This document shows positions 16,773 to 25,348 of a DNA stretch of 64,000 nucleotides, in pieces (positions within the stretch are counted from its first letter, which is position 1; each line of letters opens with the position of its first letter). The position numbers were made by a program, and so were the translations under genes. The notes under the pieces were generated by a model, which was given only the letters and a program-made list of their open reading frames with translations, was not told where the DNA came from and ran no database searches. This stretch comes from Anaerolinea sp. (GTDB lineage Bacteria > Chloroflexota > Limnocylindria > Limnocylindrales > CSP1-4): the NCBI GenBank assembly GCA_013822395.1, contig PNKK01000005.1, positions 33,637-97,636 of the forward strand. Reading direction: 5' to 3'.

Positions 16773-18083
16773 CTACGGCGCCAGGAGCGGGTCGATCTGT
16801 GCGGCCGCCCCGTCGAGCGCCTCCTTGACGGGCGAGGTACCTCTGAGTGCGGCTTCGAACGCGTTCGTCAGGATCTTCTCGATCTTCGGCCAGTCAGCGC
16901 TCACGGTGCGCGGCTTCGCAGTCTCGAGCTGGGTGACGTACGGCGCGAAGTAGGGCACGTCCTTCATTACCTGCGACTGTGAGGCGCTCCGGGTCACCGG
17001 CATCTGACCCGTCTCCGCCATGGCGATCTGGGCCTCGTCCGAGAGCAGGTACTGGGCGAATGCCCAGGCGGCCTCCGCCTGCTTTGAGCTCTTGAAGATC
17101 ACAAGGTTCTCGCCACCGATGACGGAGATCGATCCCCCGGGACCGGTTGGCATCGGGACTCCCTGGACCTGCGGTCCCATGTCCTTCGCGATGATGGGGA
17201 AGAACCAGGGCCCGTCGGACAGCATGCCGTAGTTCACGCCCTTGAAGCCGCCCCACGAGTCGGGCTTGCCGCCGAGGGTCGACGGTCCAAGGAGTCCGTC
17301 GTTCTGCATGTCGACGAGCCACTGGAGCGCGGCGACCGAGGCATCTGAGTTGAGGATGCCCGACGCCTTCGTGAAGTTGTCGTCGGTGACATTGCCGCCG
17401 GCTGTCCAGAACCAGGGCAGCACGTTCCACGGACCGGCGCCGCCGAGCGCCAGGCCCCACTTGTCCTTCTGGCCCTTGACCGCCTCGGCTGCCTTGCGCA
17501 CGTCATCGAGCGTCCTCGGTGCCTCAGGCACGAGGTCCTTGTTGTAGATGAGAACCTGGGTGTTCGTGTCGAGCGGGACACCGTAGTGCTTGCCCTGGTA
17601 GACGTTCGTCGCGAGCGGTCCGGGAAAGACCTGGTCCTTGATGTCGTTGAACCCCGGGAGGTCGTCCACCGGAACGAGCGCACCGACCTTGGCGAACTGC
17701 GGCGTCCAGATGATGTCCATGCGCATGATGTCCGGAAGACCGCCGCCGCTGACGGCGGTCACCAGCTGGTCAAAAAGGCCGTCGTAGGGCATGACCACCG
17801 GATCGATGGTGATGTTGGGACACTTCTTCTGGAAGGCCGGGATGACGACGTCGAGGAGCTGCTTGTTCTCCGGACCGTCAGTGTTGTACGTGTGCCAGAA
17901 CGTGACCTTGGCCTGCTGACCGCCAGCGCACTCGGCTGTTGGACCAACGCTGCTCGCCACCGGACTCTCCGCTGCGCTCGCCGTGGGCGCCTGGCTGGCG
18001 GGACTCGGCGACGTCGCCCCGCCCGAGCACGCCGCGGTCGCAAGGCTGATGCCCGCGATGACCGCCGCGAGGGTTCGCTTCAT
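16773..18083 (-). CDS. Sugar ABC transporter solute-binding lipoprotein
   Basis: A 436-residue extracytoplasmic binding protein with a lipoprotein signal (MKRTLAAVIAGISLATAAC, C19). The CUT1 fold is recognisable: VTFWHTYNTDGPENKQLLDV, PYDGLFDQLVTAV, YGVPLDTNTQVLIYNKDL and the C-terminal helix ending QIDPLLAP. The start ATG 18083 has AGGAAGGAG upstream. It delivers sugar to the two permeases downstream. A 196-bp gap separates it from the repressor gene and holds a perfect palindrome. The specificity for isomaltooligosaccharide or dextran fragments is inferred from the glycosidases. Confidence 0.93.
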   Translation of the reverse strand: MKRTLAAVIAGISLATAACSGGATSPSPASQAPTASAAESPVASSVGPTAECAGGQQAKVTFWHTYNTDGPENKQLLDVVIPAFQKKCPNITIDPVVMPYDGLFDQLVTAVSGGGLPDIMRMDIIWTPQFAKVGALVPVDDLPGFNDIKDQVFPGPLATNVYQGKHYGVPLDTNTQVLIYNKDLVPEAPRTLDDVRKAAEAVKGQKDKWGLALGGAGPWNVLPWFWTAGGNVTDDNFTKASGILNSDASVAALQWLVDMQNDGLLGPSTLGGKPDSWGGFKGVNYGMLSDGPWFFPIIAKDMGPQVQGVPMPTGPGGSISVIGGENLVIFKSSKQAEAAWAFAQYLLSDEAQIAMAETGQMPVTRSASQSQVMKDVPYFAPYVTQLETAKPRTVSADWPKIEKILTNAFEAALRGTSPVKEALDGAAAQIDPLLAP

Positions 18084-18208
18084 GTGATCCGCTCCTTCCT
18101 TCGCTCGTGAACCCAGAAACCAGTGATCGAGACGTCGAGCCAGATCCAGCTCCGGCAGCTCTACTTGTCCTCTTGGTCCGGCCCTCCCTGACTCGACGAC
18201 GTGGAGTC

Positions 18209-18227
18209 CGGCATGTGGCACATGCCG
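18209..18227. promoter_or_regulatory. 19-bp palindrome, candidate operator of the sugar importer operon
   Basis: CGGCATGTG and CACATGCCG are perfect inverted repeats around one G. It lies 126-144 bp upstream of the binding-protein start and just after the end of the ROK repressor gene. Its length and symmetry fit a ROK or LacI dimer; a transcript hairpin is the alternative. Confidence 0.5.
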
Positions 18228-18279
18228 AAGGCCGATCGGAGGGCGGGACAGCGTTCGGTGTCGGCATGGCTGCACGTCA

Positions 18280-19566
18280 TCAGGCAGTCCCAGTTACCAA
18301 GATCTGACCCCGAGCTGTGTGCCCCGATCGTTGGCCGCTCTCGGGTTCCGTCACGACCCCAGCCAGGCGGTCGCGGACGCTGTCCTCGATCTGGCGCTCG
18401 TAGAGGGGCGCGCTGAACGTGGCACGCAGGACCAGGGCCGCCGCCCCGCGGGCCCACTTGGCGTCGTCCCAGGGGTCGACCTCGATCGCCACGCCGCGGA
18501 GCGGCGCGAACGTCCCCCGCGCCACCTCGTCCTCGAAGGCGCCAACGAGATGCGGCCAGGCCGACGTTCCTTCGCCGCTGACGAGCACGAGCTGAGGGCT
18601 GAGGACGTTGATCAGCCCGCCGACCGCCCGACCCAGGACGGCGCCCGCCTGGGCGAAGATGCGACGCGCCCCCGGGTCCCCGGCGTCGGCCAGGGCGCGG
18701 AGGCGTTCGATGCCCGCCGCGAGGGAGCCGTCCGGCGCCAGCAGACCGGCCTCGACCCCCTGCCGGACGAGGGCGGGGTCGGCCACGAGCGCCTCCAGGC
18801 AGCCGTGCTTGCCGCATGTGCACCGAGGCCCGTCCGCGACGACCGTCACGTGGCCGAACTCACCGGCTCCGCCGCGGGCGCCGCGGTAGAGGTCGCCACC
18901 GACCACGATCCCGAGGCCGACGCCGCGGCCGATCGTCACGGTCAGGAAATGCTCGGCCTCGCGACCGCGCCCGTAGAGCCGTTCTGCCACGGCCAGGGTG
19001 TTGACGTCGTTGTCGATGAGGACCGGTAGACCGATCTGCTCCCGGAGCGTGGGCCCAAGAGCAACCTGCCGCCAGCCGAGAATCGGCGCCTCCACGATCC
19101 CGCGGGCGTCGACGATGCCTGCCACGCCGAGCCCGATGCCGAGCAGCCGCGTCCCGGCGGCATCCTCGATCGCTGCGCGGAGGCGCCCGGCCAGTTGCTC
19201 CACCGCGTCGGACGCAAGCGCGTCGAACGATTCCTCGCGCCCGGCAAGTACCTCGCCGTCGAGATTCACACGGACGATCGCGAGGTGGTCGGGAGCGATC
19301 TTGACTCCGAGCGCCTGTGCGGCCTCCGCGACAAGGCCGAGCAGCAACCCGGGCCGTCCCCCGTTCGAAGGGGCCTGGTCGACAACCCGGATCAGGCCGT
19401 CGGCCACGAGATCGCGGGTGACCTCGGTCACGGTTGCCGCACTGAGCGAGAGCCGCCGGGCGATCTCCGCCCGGGAGATCGGACCCTGGGTGCCGATCAG
19501 GGCGAGCACCGCGGACCGGTTGAGATCGCGGATCAGGGCCGGCGAGCCGCGTCTAAGCCGGGCCAT
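18280..19566 (-). CDS. ROK family transcriptional repressor
   Basis: A 428-residue regulator of the NagC/XylR type. An N-terminal winged HTH (RAEIARRLSLSAATVTEVTR) precedes the ROK sugar-kinase-like domain, with VGGDLYRGARGGAGEFGHV and the zinc site CTCGKHGCLEAL. ROK repressors release DNA on binding a sugar or sugar phosphate. I chose ATG 19566, which begins MARLRRGSPALIRDLNR; the frame stays open far upstream. It is the first gene of the minus-strand alpha-glucan locus, so it very likely controls the importer and glycosidases. Its GC content resembles the chromosome more than the importer genes do. Confidence 0.9.
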   Translation of the reverse strand: MARLRRGSPALIRDLNRSAVLALIGTQGPISRAEIARRLSLSAATVTEVTRDLVADGLIRVVDQAPSNGGRPGLLLGLVAEAAQALGVKIAPDHLAIVRVNLDGEVLAGREESFDALASDAVEQLAGRLRAAIEDAAGTRLLGIGLGVAGIVDARGIVEAPILGWRQVALGPTLREQIGLPVLIDNDVNTLAVAERLYGRGREAEHFLTVTIGRGVGLGIVVGGDLYRGARGGAGEFGHVTVVADGPRCTCGKHGCLEALVADPALVRQGVEAGLLAPDGSLAAGIERLRALADAGDPGARRIFAQAGAVLGRAVGGLINVLSPQLVLVSGEGTSAWPHLVGAFEDEVARGTFAPLRGVAIEVDPWDDAKWARGAAALVLRATFSAPLYERQIEDSVRDRLAGVVTEPESGQRSGHTARGQILVTGTA

Positions 19567-19610
19567 CGGAGACCTGGTGCTTCGGCATCGATCCTGTCCG
19601 CCGCCTTCTC

Positions 19611-19627
19611 TCAAACTAAGTAAGTAA
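19611..19627 (-). promoter_or_regulatory. AT-rich repeat upstream of the ROK gene, possible autoregulatory site
   Basis: On the minus strand this reads TTACTTACTTAGTTTGA, with repeated ACTT units. It is a rare AT-rich island in a GC-rich region, 45-61 bp before the ROK start, and could hold the promoter and an operator. Confidence 0.35.
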
Positions 19628-19827
19628 TGCGAACGAAGGAAGATTAGCACGCAGTGAGGGTTCGTCAAGTCGCTGTTCTCGAGTCGCTGGCCCCGACTGT
19701 TGACGGGACGTTGCGCACGCGAGGAGGCCAACCCTGACGCGACCTGGCCCCGAGCTCGATCTCGCCGGTGCCGCATGCCCCGCATCGATTCGCCGTCGAG
19801 TGCCGAGCGGGCGGCTCCCCCTCCGGG

Positions 19828-19833
19828 TACAGT
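19828..19833 (+). promoter_or_regulatory. Putative leaderless -10 box (TACAGT)
   Basis: TACAGT ends exactly 6 nt before ATG 19840 and no Shine-Dalgarno sequence is seen. This is the first gene of the copper/oxidase cluster. Confidence 0.45.
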
Positions 19834-19839
19834 GCCGCC

Positions 19840-20502
19840 ATGACCGGTCGCCGTCTCCGGACTCTCGCGATCCGCGGTGTCTTCGTGCTGGGGTCGCTGG
19901 CCCTGAGCCACGAGCTGATCTATCTGCTCGCCCACGGATTCGGCGACGGCTATGCGAGCGCAATGCGGGAAGGCGGCCACGACCGCTATTGGACGAGCTT
20001 CCTCCTCGTCGTCGCAGTCGTGACCAGTGGCCTCGCGATCGTTGCAGTGACGCAGTTCCGTCGACTGCACCGGCTCGCTGCAGGCGTCCAATCCGGATCG
20101 GTCCGTCTCGGCGACGGCGGTCTCGACCGATTCCCCGATCTCCTCCGACGACTCCTGCTCCCGGTGTCCACCGGCACAGCCGTCGCCTACGTGCTCCAGG
20201 AGAACGCCGAAACGGCGAGCACCGGCGCAGCGCTCCCGGGCCTCAGCGTGCTCGGCGGTGAGCACGCGATTGCCGTGCCCGTCCTCCTGGCCGTCAGCCT
20301 CGCCGTCGCGGTCGTCGGCGCGCTGGTCGGGTGGCGCCGTGAAGTCCTGCTCGCCCGAATCCGGGCCGCGGCCGGTGGGCGGCGTCGAGTCGCCGCACGC
20401 GTCCTGCGCCCGGCGTTTGCGAGCGACCGGTCGACCGGTCGCTGCGAAGGACGCCGCCATGGCGTCCGGGCACCTCCAGGCGGGCTGACCCAGCCCGCCT
20501 GA
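19840..20502 (+). CDS. Integral membrane protein leading the copper/oxidase cluster, unknown function
   Basis: A 220-residue protein with four predicted helices, around VFVLGSLALSHELIYLLA, YWTSFLLVVAVVTSGLAIVAV, LLPVSTGTAVAYVLQ and AVPVLLAVSLAVAVVGALVGW. A basic tail follows. The first helix contains a His-Glu pair (LSHELIYLL) that could bind a metal. No family is recognised. It sits 53 bp before copC on the same strand, so a role in copper handling or oxidase assembly is plausible. Confidence 0.65.
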   Translation: MTGRRLRTLAIRGVFVLGSLALSHELIYLLAHGFGDGYASAMREGGHDRYWTSFLLVVAVVTSGLAIVAVTQFRRLHRLAAGVQSGSVRLGDGGLDRFPDLLRRLLLPVSTGTAVAYVLQENAETASTGAALPGLSVLGGEHAIAVPVLLAVSLAVAVVGALVGWRREVLLARIRAAAGGRRRVAARVLRPAFASDRSTGRCEGRRHGVRAPPGGLTQPA

Positions 20503-20555
20503 TCCCACCCGTCAACGGCTCGGCCGGAGGGTGGGACTTCTCCGGAGGTGTTTGT

Positions 20556-21146
20556 TTGACGCGTTCCATCATCCGCGCGGCGGCCTGCGTGGCACTGTTG
20601 TCGCTGATTCCCGCTCCTGTTCTCGGCCACTCGGCGCTGGTGTCCGCCACGCCCGGCCCCGGCGACGAACTCGTCGACCCGCCCGTGGAGCTCGTCGCGG
20701 TCTTCAGCCAGGATCTCGATCCGTCGCGGACCTCACTCGAGGTTCGGGACGTATCGGGTGCGACGATCGCCCGCGGCGGCGAGCCTGGCGGCGGGCCGCG
20801 CGAGTTCCGCCTGGCCCTGCCGCAGCTCGCGCCTGGCACGTACGAGATTCGCTGGACGTCATTCTCGGCCGAGGACGGTGAGCTGGCGCGCGACTCGTAC
20901 ACGTTCACCGTCCTCGCGGCTCCGAGTCCTTCTTCGCCGCCTTCGCCGCCTTCGCCGACGCCGTCCTCGCCGCCCTCCCGATCCCCAACGCCAATCCCCG
21001 TCACGCCCGCTCCATCGGCAACCGCCGGCCCACGGGGGAACGACGTCACAGCAACCGGAGCTGGCGCGGTCCTCCTCCCGATCGTCGCTGCGGCCCTCAT
21101 CGCCGGCGGGATCGGGCTCTGGCTCCTCCGCCGGAGGGCGCCATGA
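20556..21146 (+). CDS. copC: CopC domain protein with C-terminal membrane anchor
   Basis: A 196-residue exported protein. The start is TTG 20556, with CCGGAGGTG at ideal spacing. A signal peptide ending VLG is followed at once by the CopC copper-ligand start HSALVSATPGPGDEL, so the His would be the mature N-terminal copper ligand. The CopC beta-barrel (20-115) shows YEIRWTSFSAEDGE. A Pro/Ser linker and one C-terminal helix (LLPIVAAALIAGGIGLWLL) follow. CopC proteins bind copper outside the membrane. The stop overlaps the CtaG-like gene (ATGA). Confidence 0.9.
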   Translation: MTRSIIRAAACVALLSLIPAPVLGHSALVSATPGPGDELVDPPVELVAVFSQDLDPSRTSLEVRDVSGATIARGGEPGGGPREFRLALPQLAPGTYEIRWTSFSAEDGELARDSYTFTVLAAPSPSSPPSPPSPTPSSPPSRSPTPIPVTPAPSATAGPRGNDVTATGAGAVLLPIVAAALIAGGIGLWLLRRRAP

Positions 21147-22108
21147 GAAGGAGCCTCATTGCGTTGGCGACCCTCGTGCTGGCGCTCGCCGCGCCAACAC
21201 GCGCACTTGCCGACGGCGCCGCGGGGGGTCCACCGCCCACCGATCCGCTCGGCATCGCGCTCGCCTGGCGCTTCGATCTGCCGGTCGTCCTCGCCCTTGT
21301 CGTCGCCGCGGCGGCCTACCTGTCTGCGGTGGGGTCGGTCGACGCCGCCCACCACGGCAATCGCTGGCCGAGGCGACGAACCGCCGCCTGCCTCACGGGG
21401 CTCATCGCCGTCGGGCTCGCACTGCTCTCGCCGATCGACACCCTGTCGGACGACCTCCTGACGGTCCACATGGTCCAGCACCTGCTGCTCGTCGCGGTCG
21501 CGGCCCCGCTGTTCGCCGCCAGCGGCATCGGGACCCTGGCGCTCCGGGCGGCGTCGGCCGAGGTGCGGCAGCGCTACCTCCTGCCCGTCCTCCACAGCCG
21601 CGTCGTCTCCGTGCTGACGTTCCCGGTCGTCGGCTGGGTCGCCTTCGCCGGCGCCATGTGGGGCTCCCACTTCTCCACCCTCTACAACGCGGCGCTGCTC
21701 GACGAGGGAATCCATGCCCTCGAGCACGTGCTCTACCTCGCCGCGGCGTCCCTGTTCTGGTGGCCGCTCCTCAGCCCCGATCCGCTTCGCTGGCGGCTCC
21801 ACCCGGGCGTCAAGCTGCTCGCCCTCATCGCCCAGATGCCGCCGATGGGCTTCCTGGCGGTCACGATCATCGGGGCACCTGCCCCGCTGTACGCGGCATA
21901 TCTCGGACGGACAGACGCCTTCGGCGTGGACGCCCTCTCGGATCAGCGGATTGCCGGCTCGCTCATGTGGCTGACCGGTGATCTCGCCTTCCTCATCCCC
22001 GGAGTGATCCTGCTGGCCGCGTTCGCGCGGCGCGAGGAGGCGGAGGCCAAGCGTGTCGACGCGAGGCTCGATCGCGAACGAACTCTCCAACGACAGAAGG
22101 AGTCATGA
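21143..22108 (+). CDS. CtaG-like cytochrome oxidase assembly/copper membrane protein
   Basis: A 321-residue membrane protein of the caa3_CtaG family, with a signal-like N-terminus and about seven helices. Family hallmarks include LLSPIDTLSDDLLTVHMVQH, GSHFSTLYNAALLDEG and HALEHVLYLAAASLFWWPLL, with several helix-associated histidines that could carry copper. CtaG proteins are linked to copper delivery to heme-copper oxidases. ATGA overlaps couple it to copC upstream and to the thioredoxin-like lipoprotein downstream. A charged C-terminal tail is probably cytoplasmic. Confidence 0.88.
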   Translation: MRRSLIALATLVLALAAPTRALADGAAGGPPPTDPLGIALAWRFDLPVVLALVVAAAAYLSAVGSVDAAHHGNRWPRRRTAACLTGLIAVGLALLSPIDTLSDDLLTVHMVQHLLLVAVAAPLFAASGIGTLALRAASAEVRQRYLLPVLHSRVVSVLTFPVVGWVAFAGAMWGSHFSTLYNAALLDEGIHALEHVLYLAAASLFWWPLLSPDPLRWRLHPGVKLLALIAQMPPMGFLAVTIIGAPAPLYAAYLGRTDAFGVDALSDQRIAGSLMWLTGDLAFLIPGVILLAAFARREEAEAKRVDARLDRERTLQRQKES

Positions 22109-23028
22109 CGATGCGCTGGTTCACCAGCCTCCTTGCGACGGCGCTGCTCGTCGCAGCCTGCGGTGGCACGGCTGCCACGCCGCCGCTTCCGACGGCCGTG
22201 CCCTCCGCGACGCCGATCGCGGGTGGGCCGGAGGTCCTGCCCCTGCTCATCAATTCGGAGATCCTCAGGGGACCGAACCGGTTCCTCTTCTCGCTCACCG
22301 ACCGCCAGAACAAGCTCGTCGCGGCCCCCGACGTGGCCGTCCACCTGTCGTTCTACGACGTCGACACATCCGACACGGACGTCGTCTTCGAAGCGGACGC
22401 CCGGTTCCTGTGGGCGATCGAGGGCGAGCAGGGCCTCTACGTGGCGTCTGCCACGTTTCCCGACGCCGGACGCTGGGGGACCCTGTTCGAAGCGACGTTT
22501 CCGGACGGCTCCGTGAAGGCTGTCCGCGCCGACTACGACGTCGCCGAGTCGGGGTCGACGCCGGCGCTGGGCGCGAACGCCGCCCTCGTCGACACGCCGA
22601 CCCTCGATGACGTCGGCGGCGATCTCAGGCAGCTCACGACGGATCAGGATCCCGATCCCCGCTTCTACGAGACCTCGATCGCCGATGCCCTGACATCGGG
22701 CAAGGCGTTCGTCGTCTCCTTCGCGACGCCGGCGTTCTGCGAGACGCGGATGTGCGGACCCACCCTCCAGACCGTCAAGGCAGTCGCCAGGGACTACCCG
22801 CAGATCACGTTCATCAACGTCGAGCCGTACAGGATGGCCTTCAGGGACGGCTCGCTCCAGCCCGAGCGCGACGCGAGCGGCCAGTTTCGGCCGGCGGATT
22901 GGACGAACGCCTGGGGCCTGCGGTCCGAGCCGTACACGTTCGTCATCGCCGCGAACGGCACCGTCGCGGCGAAGTTCGAGGGTGTGCTCGGCGAGGACGA
23001 GCTGCGAGGCGCGCTCGATGATCTCTGA
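22105..23028 (+). CDS. Thioredoxin-fold lipoprotein in the copper cluster
   Basis: A 307-residue lipoprotein (LLVAAC lipobox, Cys near residue 15). Residues about 40-140 form a beta-rich domain, and 180-305 a thioredoxin-like domain. The redox or metal site reads PAFCETRMCGPT, a C-x4-C rather than the C-x2-C of thioredoxin or C-x3-C of SCO1. TFINVEPYRM and PYTFVIAANGTVAAKFEG fit the fold. It overlaps the CtaG-like gene by ATGA. A SCO1-like role in preparing the oxidase copper centre is inferred; the altered spacing leaves the chemistry open. Confidence 0.75.
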   Translation: MTMRWFTSLLATALLVAACGGTAATPPLPTAVPSATPIAGGPEVLPLLINSEILRGPNRFLFSLTDRQNKLVAAPDVAVHLSFYDVDTSDTDVVFEADARFLWAIEGEQGLYVASATFPDAGRWGTLFEATFPDGSVKAVRADYDVAESGSTPALGANAALVDTPTLDDVGGDLRQLTTDQDPDPRFYETSIADALTSGKAFVVSFATPAFCETRMCGPTLQTVKAVARDYPQITFINVEPYRMAFRDGSLQPERDASGQFRPADWTNAWGLRSEPYTFVIAANGTVAAKFEGVLGEDELRGALDDL

Positions 23029-23080
23029 GAGGCCTCCTGACGGCGGCACTCGGTGCGGTGGACCAAGGGTGGCTGCAACC

Positions 23081-24454
23081 GTGAGGAGTCTCATCGTGTC
23101 GCTCCTCGCGATCGCGGCGCTCCTCGCGGTGCCGTCGCCGGCGTTTGCCCACGGACTCGTCGGCCGCCTCGAGTCGCCGCTGCCCCTGGCGGTCTATCTC
23201 GCCGGCGCGGCGATGGCCGTGGCGCTGTCGTTCACGTTCGTGATCCTCCGCGACGTCCGCGCGACGGTCGACCCGGGCGCGCGGAGCGTCCGCGTGCCTC
23301 ACCCGGTCGTCCTCGGCCTTCGGGCGGTCGGCCTCATCGCCTGGCTGTGGATCGTCGCCCAGACGATCGTCGGCGGGTCGTCCGACGCCGAGGTCGCGAG
23401 CCTGTTCCTGTGGGTCTACGGCTGGGTCGGCGTGGCCGCTGTATCGGCGCTCATCGGGCCGGTCTGGACGTGGCTCGACCCGTTCACCACCCTGTTCGAC
23501 CTCGGCGCCGCGATCCTCCGTCGCCTCGGGGTCGCCTCCTGGGAACCAGCCGCGTACCCGGCGAAACTCGGTGCGTGGCCGGCCGCTGTCGGGCTCTCGC
23601 TAGCCGTCTGGCTGGAGCTCGTCTACCGGGGCGGCGGGCTGGGCGTCGTCCTCATCGGCTATACGGCCCTCACGCTCGTCGCCATGGCGAACTTCGGGCG
23701 CGATGCCTGGCGCGCGCAGGGCGAGACGTTCTCGGTCTGGTTCGGGACGCTCAACCGGCTCGCACCGCTCGGCGCCCCGAGCGGGCCCGACGAGCGGACC
23801 GTCGCCAGCCGGCACTTCGCGTCGGGCCTCCTCGATCGCGGTTGGACGCGGGCGCACGTCGTGCTCGTCGCGATCGGCACGGCATCGATCCTCTACGACG
23901 GCCTGTCCCAGACGCAGCTCTGGTTCGACCTCTTCGGCCGGCCGCCGCTCGCTGTCGCGACGGTCGAGCTGTTCGGGTTCCTGGGACTCGTCGTCGGGCT
24001 CGTGCTCGCCGTCGGTCGACTCGTCGGTCTCGCCGCCGTCGGGGCAGGGCTCGTGCCCATCGCCCTCGGTTACCTCGTCGCCCACTACCTGACGTTCCTG
24101 CTCGGCGACGGACAGCGGATCGTCGTCGCGATCTCCGACCCGCTCCAGCTCGGCTGGGACCTCTTCGGGACCGCGTTCTACGAGCCCGGGACGGACTGGA
24201 TTCCGCCCGCGCTGCTGTGGATGATCATGCTCGTCGCGGTCGTCGGTGGCCACGTGCTGGGCGCCTGGTCGGGCCATGTCGTTGCCGTCCGCGACGCACC
24301 GGCTCGGGCCGGCGCACGCCTTCGCCAGCTCCCGCTCGCGGCGCTCATGGTCGGGCTCACGGCGACGACCCTATGGTCGCTCGGCCAGGCGATCGTCAAG
24401 GAGCCGGCCGAGATGCCGGCGGCAGCAATGACGATGGAAGCCTCCAATGGCTAG
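23081..24454 (+). CDS. Polytopic membrane protein of the copper/oxidase cluster, unknown function
   Basis: A 457-residue protein with a signal-like N-terminus cleaved near PAFAHG and about 11-12 hydrophobic segments. The mature start would begin with a His, as in CopC. WTWLDPFTTLFDLG and LAHYLTFLL-like helices are visible. I took GTG 23081 because AAGGGTGG precedes it at suitable spacing; GTG 23069 is possible. The 3' end overlaps the DUF3105 gene by 8 nt. No family is recognised with confidence. The location suggests copper or oxidase biogenesis. Confidence 0.65.
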   Translation: MRSLIVSLLAIAALLAVPSPAFAHGLVGRLESPLPLAVYLAGAAMAVALSFTFVILRDVRATVDPGARSVRVPHPVVLGLRAVGLIAWLWIVAQTIVGGSSDAEVASLFLWVYGWVGVAAVSALIGPVWTWLDPFTTLFDLGAAILRRLGVASWEPAAYPAKLGAWPAAVGLSLAVWLELVYRGGGLGVVLIGYTALTLVAMANFGRDAWRAQGETFSVWFGTLNRLAPLGAPSGPDERTVASRHFASGLLDRGWTRAHVVLVAIGTASILYDGLSQTQLWFDLFGRPPLAVATVELFGFLGLVVGLVLAVGRLVGLAAVGAGLVPIALGYLVAHYLTFLLGDGQRIVVAISDPLQLGWDLFGTAFYEPGTDWIPPALLWMIMLVAVVGGHVLGAWSGHVVAVRDAPARAGARLRQLPLAALMVGLTATTLWSLGQAIVKEPAEMPAAAMTMEASNG

Positions 24455-25151
24455 GCGCCGCGCGTCGCGCCCGGCTCCGGTTCTTCCCGCCCGCGGACGC
24501 GCGAGCATTCGGGGTCGGGAGCCCGAGCGCCGCCGCCTTCGCTCGCCACGCATCCTCCTCATCTCGATCGCCGTCGTCGGCGTGGTCGGCTTCGTCGGCC
24601 TGGCATTGGCGAACAGCCTGACCGCCCCCGCGTACGCCTGCGCCGAGCTCCTCACGACCCCGCCGAGCGCGTCGGCGGACGAGGGGTTCGCGACCGAGTC
24701 GCTCGGCCAGGGCCACGTCGCGACCGGCACGAAGGTTCGCTACGGCTTCTGCCCACCGACCTCAGGCTCCCACTACGGCGCCCGAGGGGCGGGGCCGATC
24801 CCACCCGGCTTCTACGGCCCAGACGCCGAGGCCGGCCCGGGTGGCTGGGTCCACAACCTCGAGCACGGCTACGTCGTTGCCCTCTATCGCTTCGCCGACG
24901 GGACCGGCCCGTCGGAGGCCGACCTCGCCGCACTCCGCACGTTCGCAGCGAATGGCCCGCCGACGTCCTCGGCGGCCGCCTGCGGCTACCGATCGAAGAT
25001 CGTCGTCGCCAGGTTCGACGACATGTCGACTCCCTTCGCCGTGGTGGCCTGGGACCGGGCTCTGCTGCAAGAGCGCTTCGACCCGTCGGCCGCCCAGCGG
25101 TTCGCGAGCCGGTGGATCGAGGCGAGCGCGCCCGAGCCCAATGCGTGCTGA
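24447..25151 (+). CDS. DUF3105 membrane-anchored protein
   Basis: A 234-residue protein with a basic cytoplasmic N-terminus, one helix (ILLISIAVVGVVGFVGLAL) and an extracytoplasmic domain. The domain carries DUF3105 hallmarks: PPTSGSHYGARG, GGWVHNLEHGYVVALY and a C-terminal cysteine pair region. DUF3105 proteins often lie beside CopC/CtaG genes in Chloroflexota and Actinobacteria. The His-rich HNLEHG motif suggests metal binding. It is the last gene of this cluster; a 197-bp gap follows with a dyad described separately. Confidence 0.85.
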   Translation: MARRRASRPAPVLPARGRASIRGREPERRRLRSPRILLISIAVVGVVGFVGLALANSLTAPAYACAELLTTPPSASADEGFATESLGQGHVATGTKVRYGFCPPTSGSHYGARGAGPIPPGFYGPDAEAGPGGWVHNLEHGYVVALYRFADGTGPSEADLAALRTFAANGPPTSSAAACGYRSKIVVARFDDMSTPFAVVAWDRALLQERFDPSAAQRFASRWIEASAPEPNAC

Positions 25152-25230
25152 GCGGATCCCGTCGTGCTCCGTGCGACCCCGGCCCCCGAGCCGCGATCCA
25201 AAGGATCCCGGTGCGCTTCGGTCCGGCATC

Positions 25231-25263
25231 GGATACAATGCTTGATCAATGATGCAAGTATCC
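25231..25263 (+). promoter_or_regulatory. AT-rich dyad with -10 box upstream of the CDF exporter
   Basis: GGATAC and GTATCC flank a 21-nt core that contains TTGATCAA near its centre. A TACAAT -10 box (25234-25239) lies inside. In a GC-rich region this looks like the promoter and metalloregulator operator for the downstream exporter, as is usual for ArsR-type sites. Confidence 0.45.
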
Positions 25264-25348
25264 CTCGGCCGTCATGACCTGGGACGTCGGGTCTCGCAGA
25301 GCCGGGCGCGGCATGGAGCACGGGAGCGCCGGATGAGGAACTCCGCCA

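Noticed and set aside
20294-22090. 598-codon minus-strand frame opposite copC and the CtaG-like gene
   Set aside because: The plus-strand genes have clear family motifs and start signals; the antisense product is Gly/Arg/Glu-rich and featureless.
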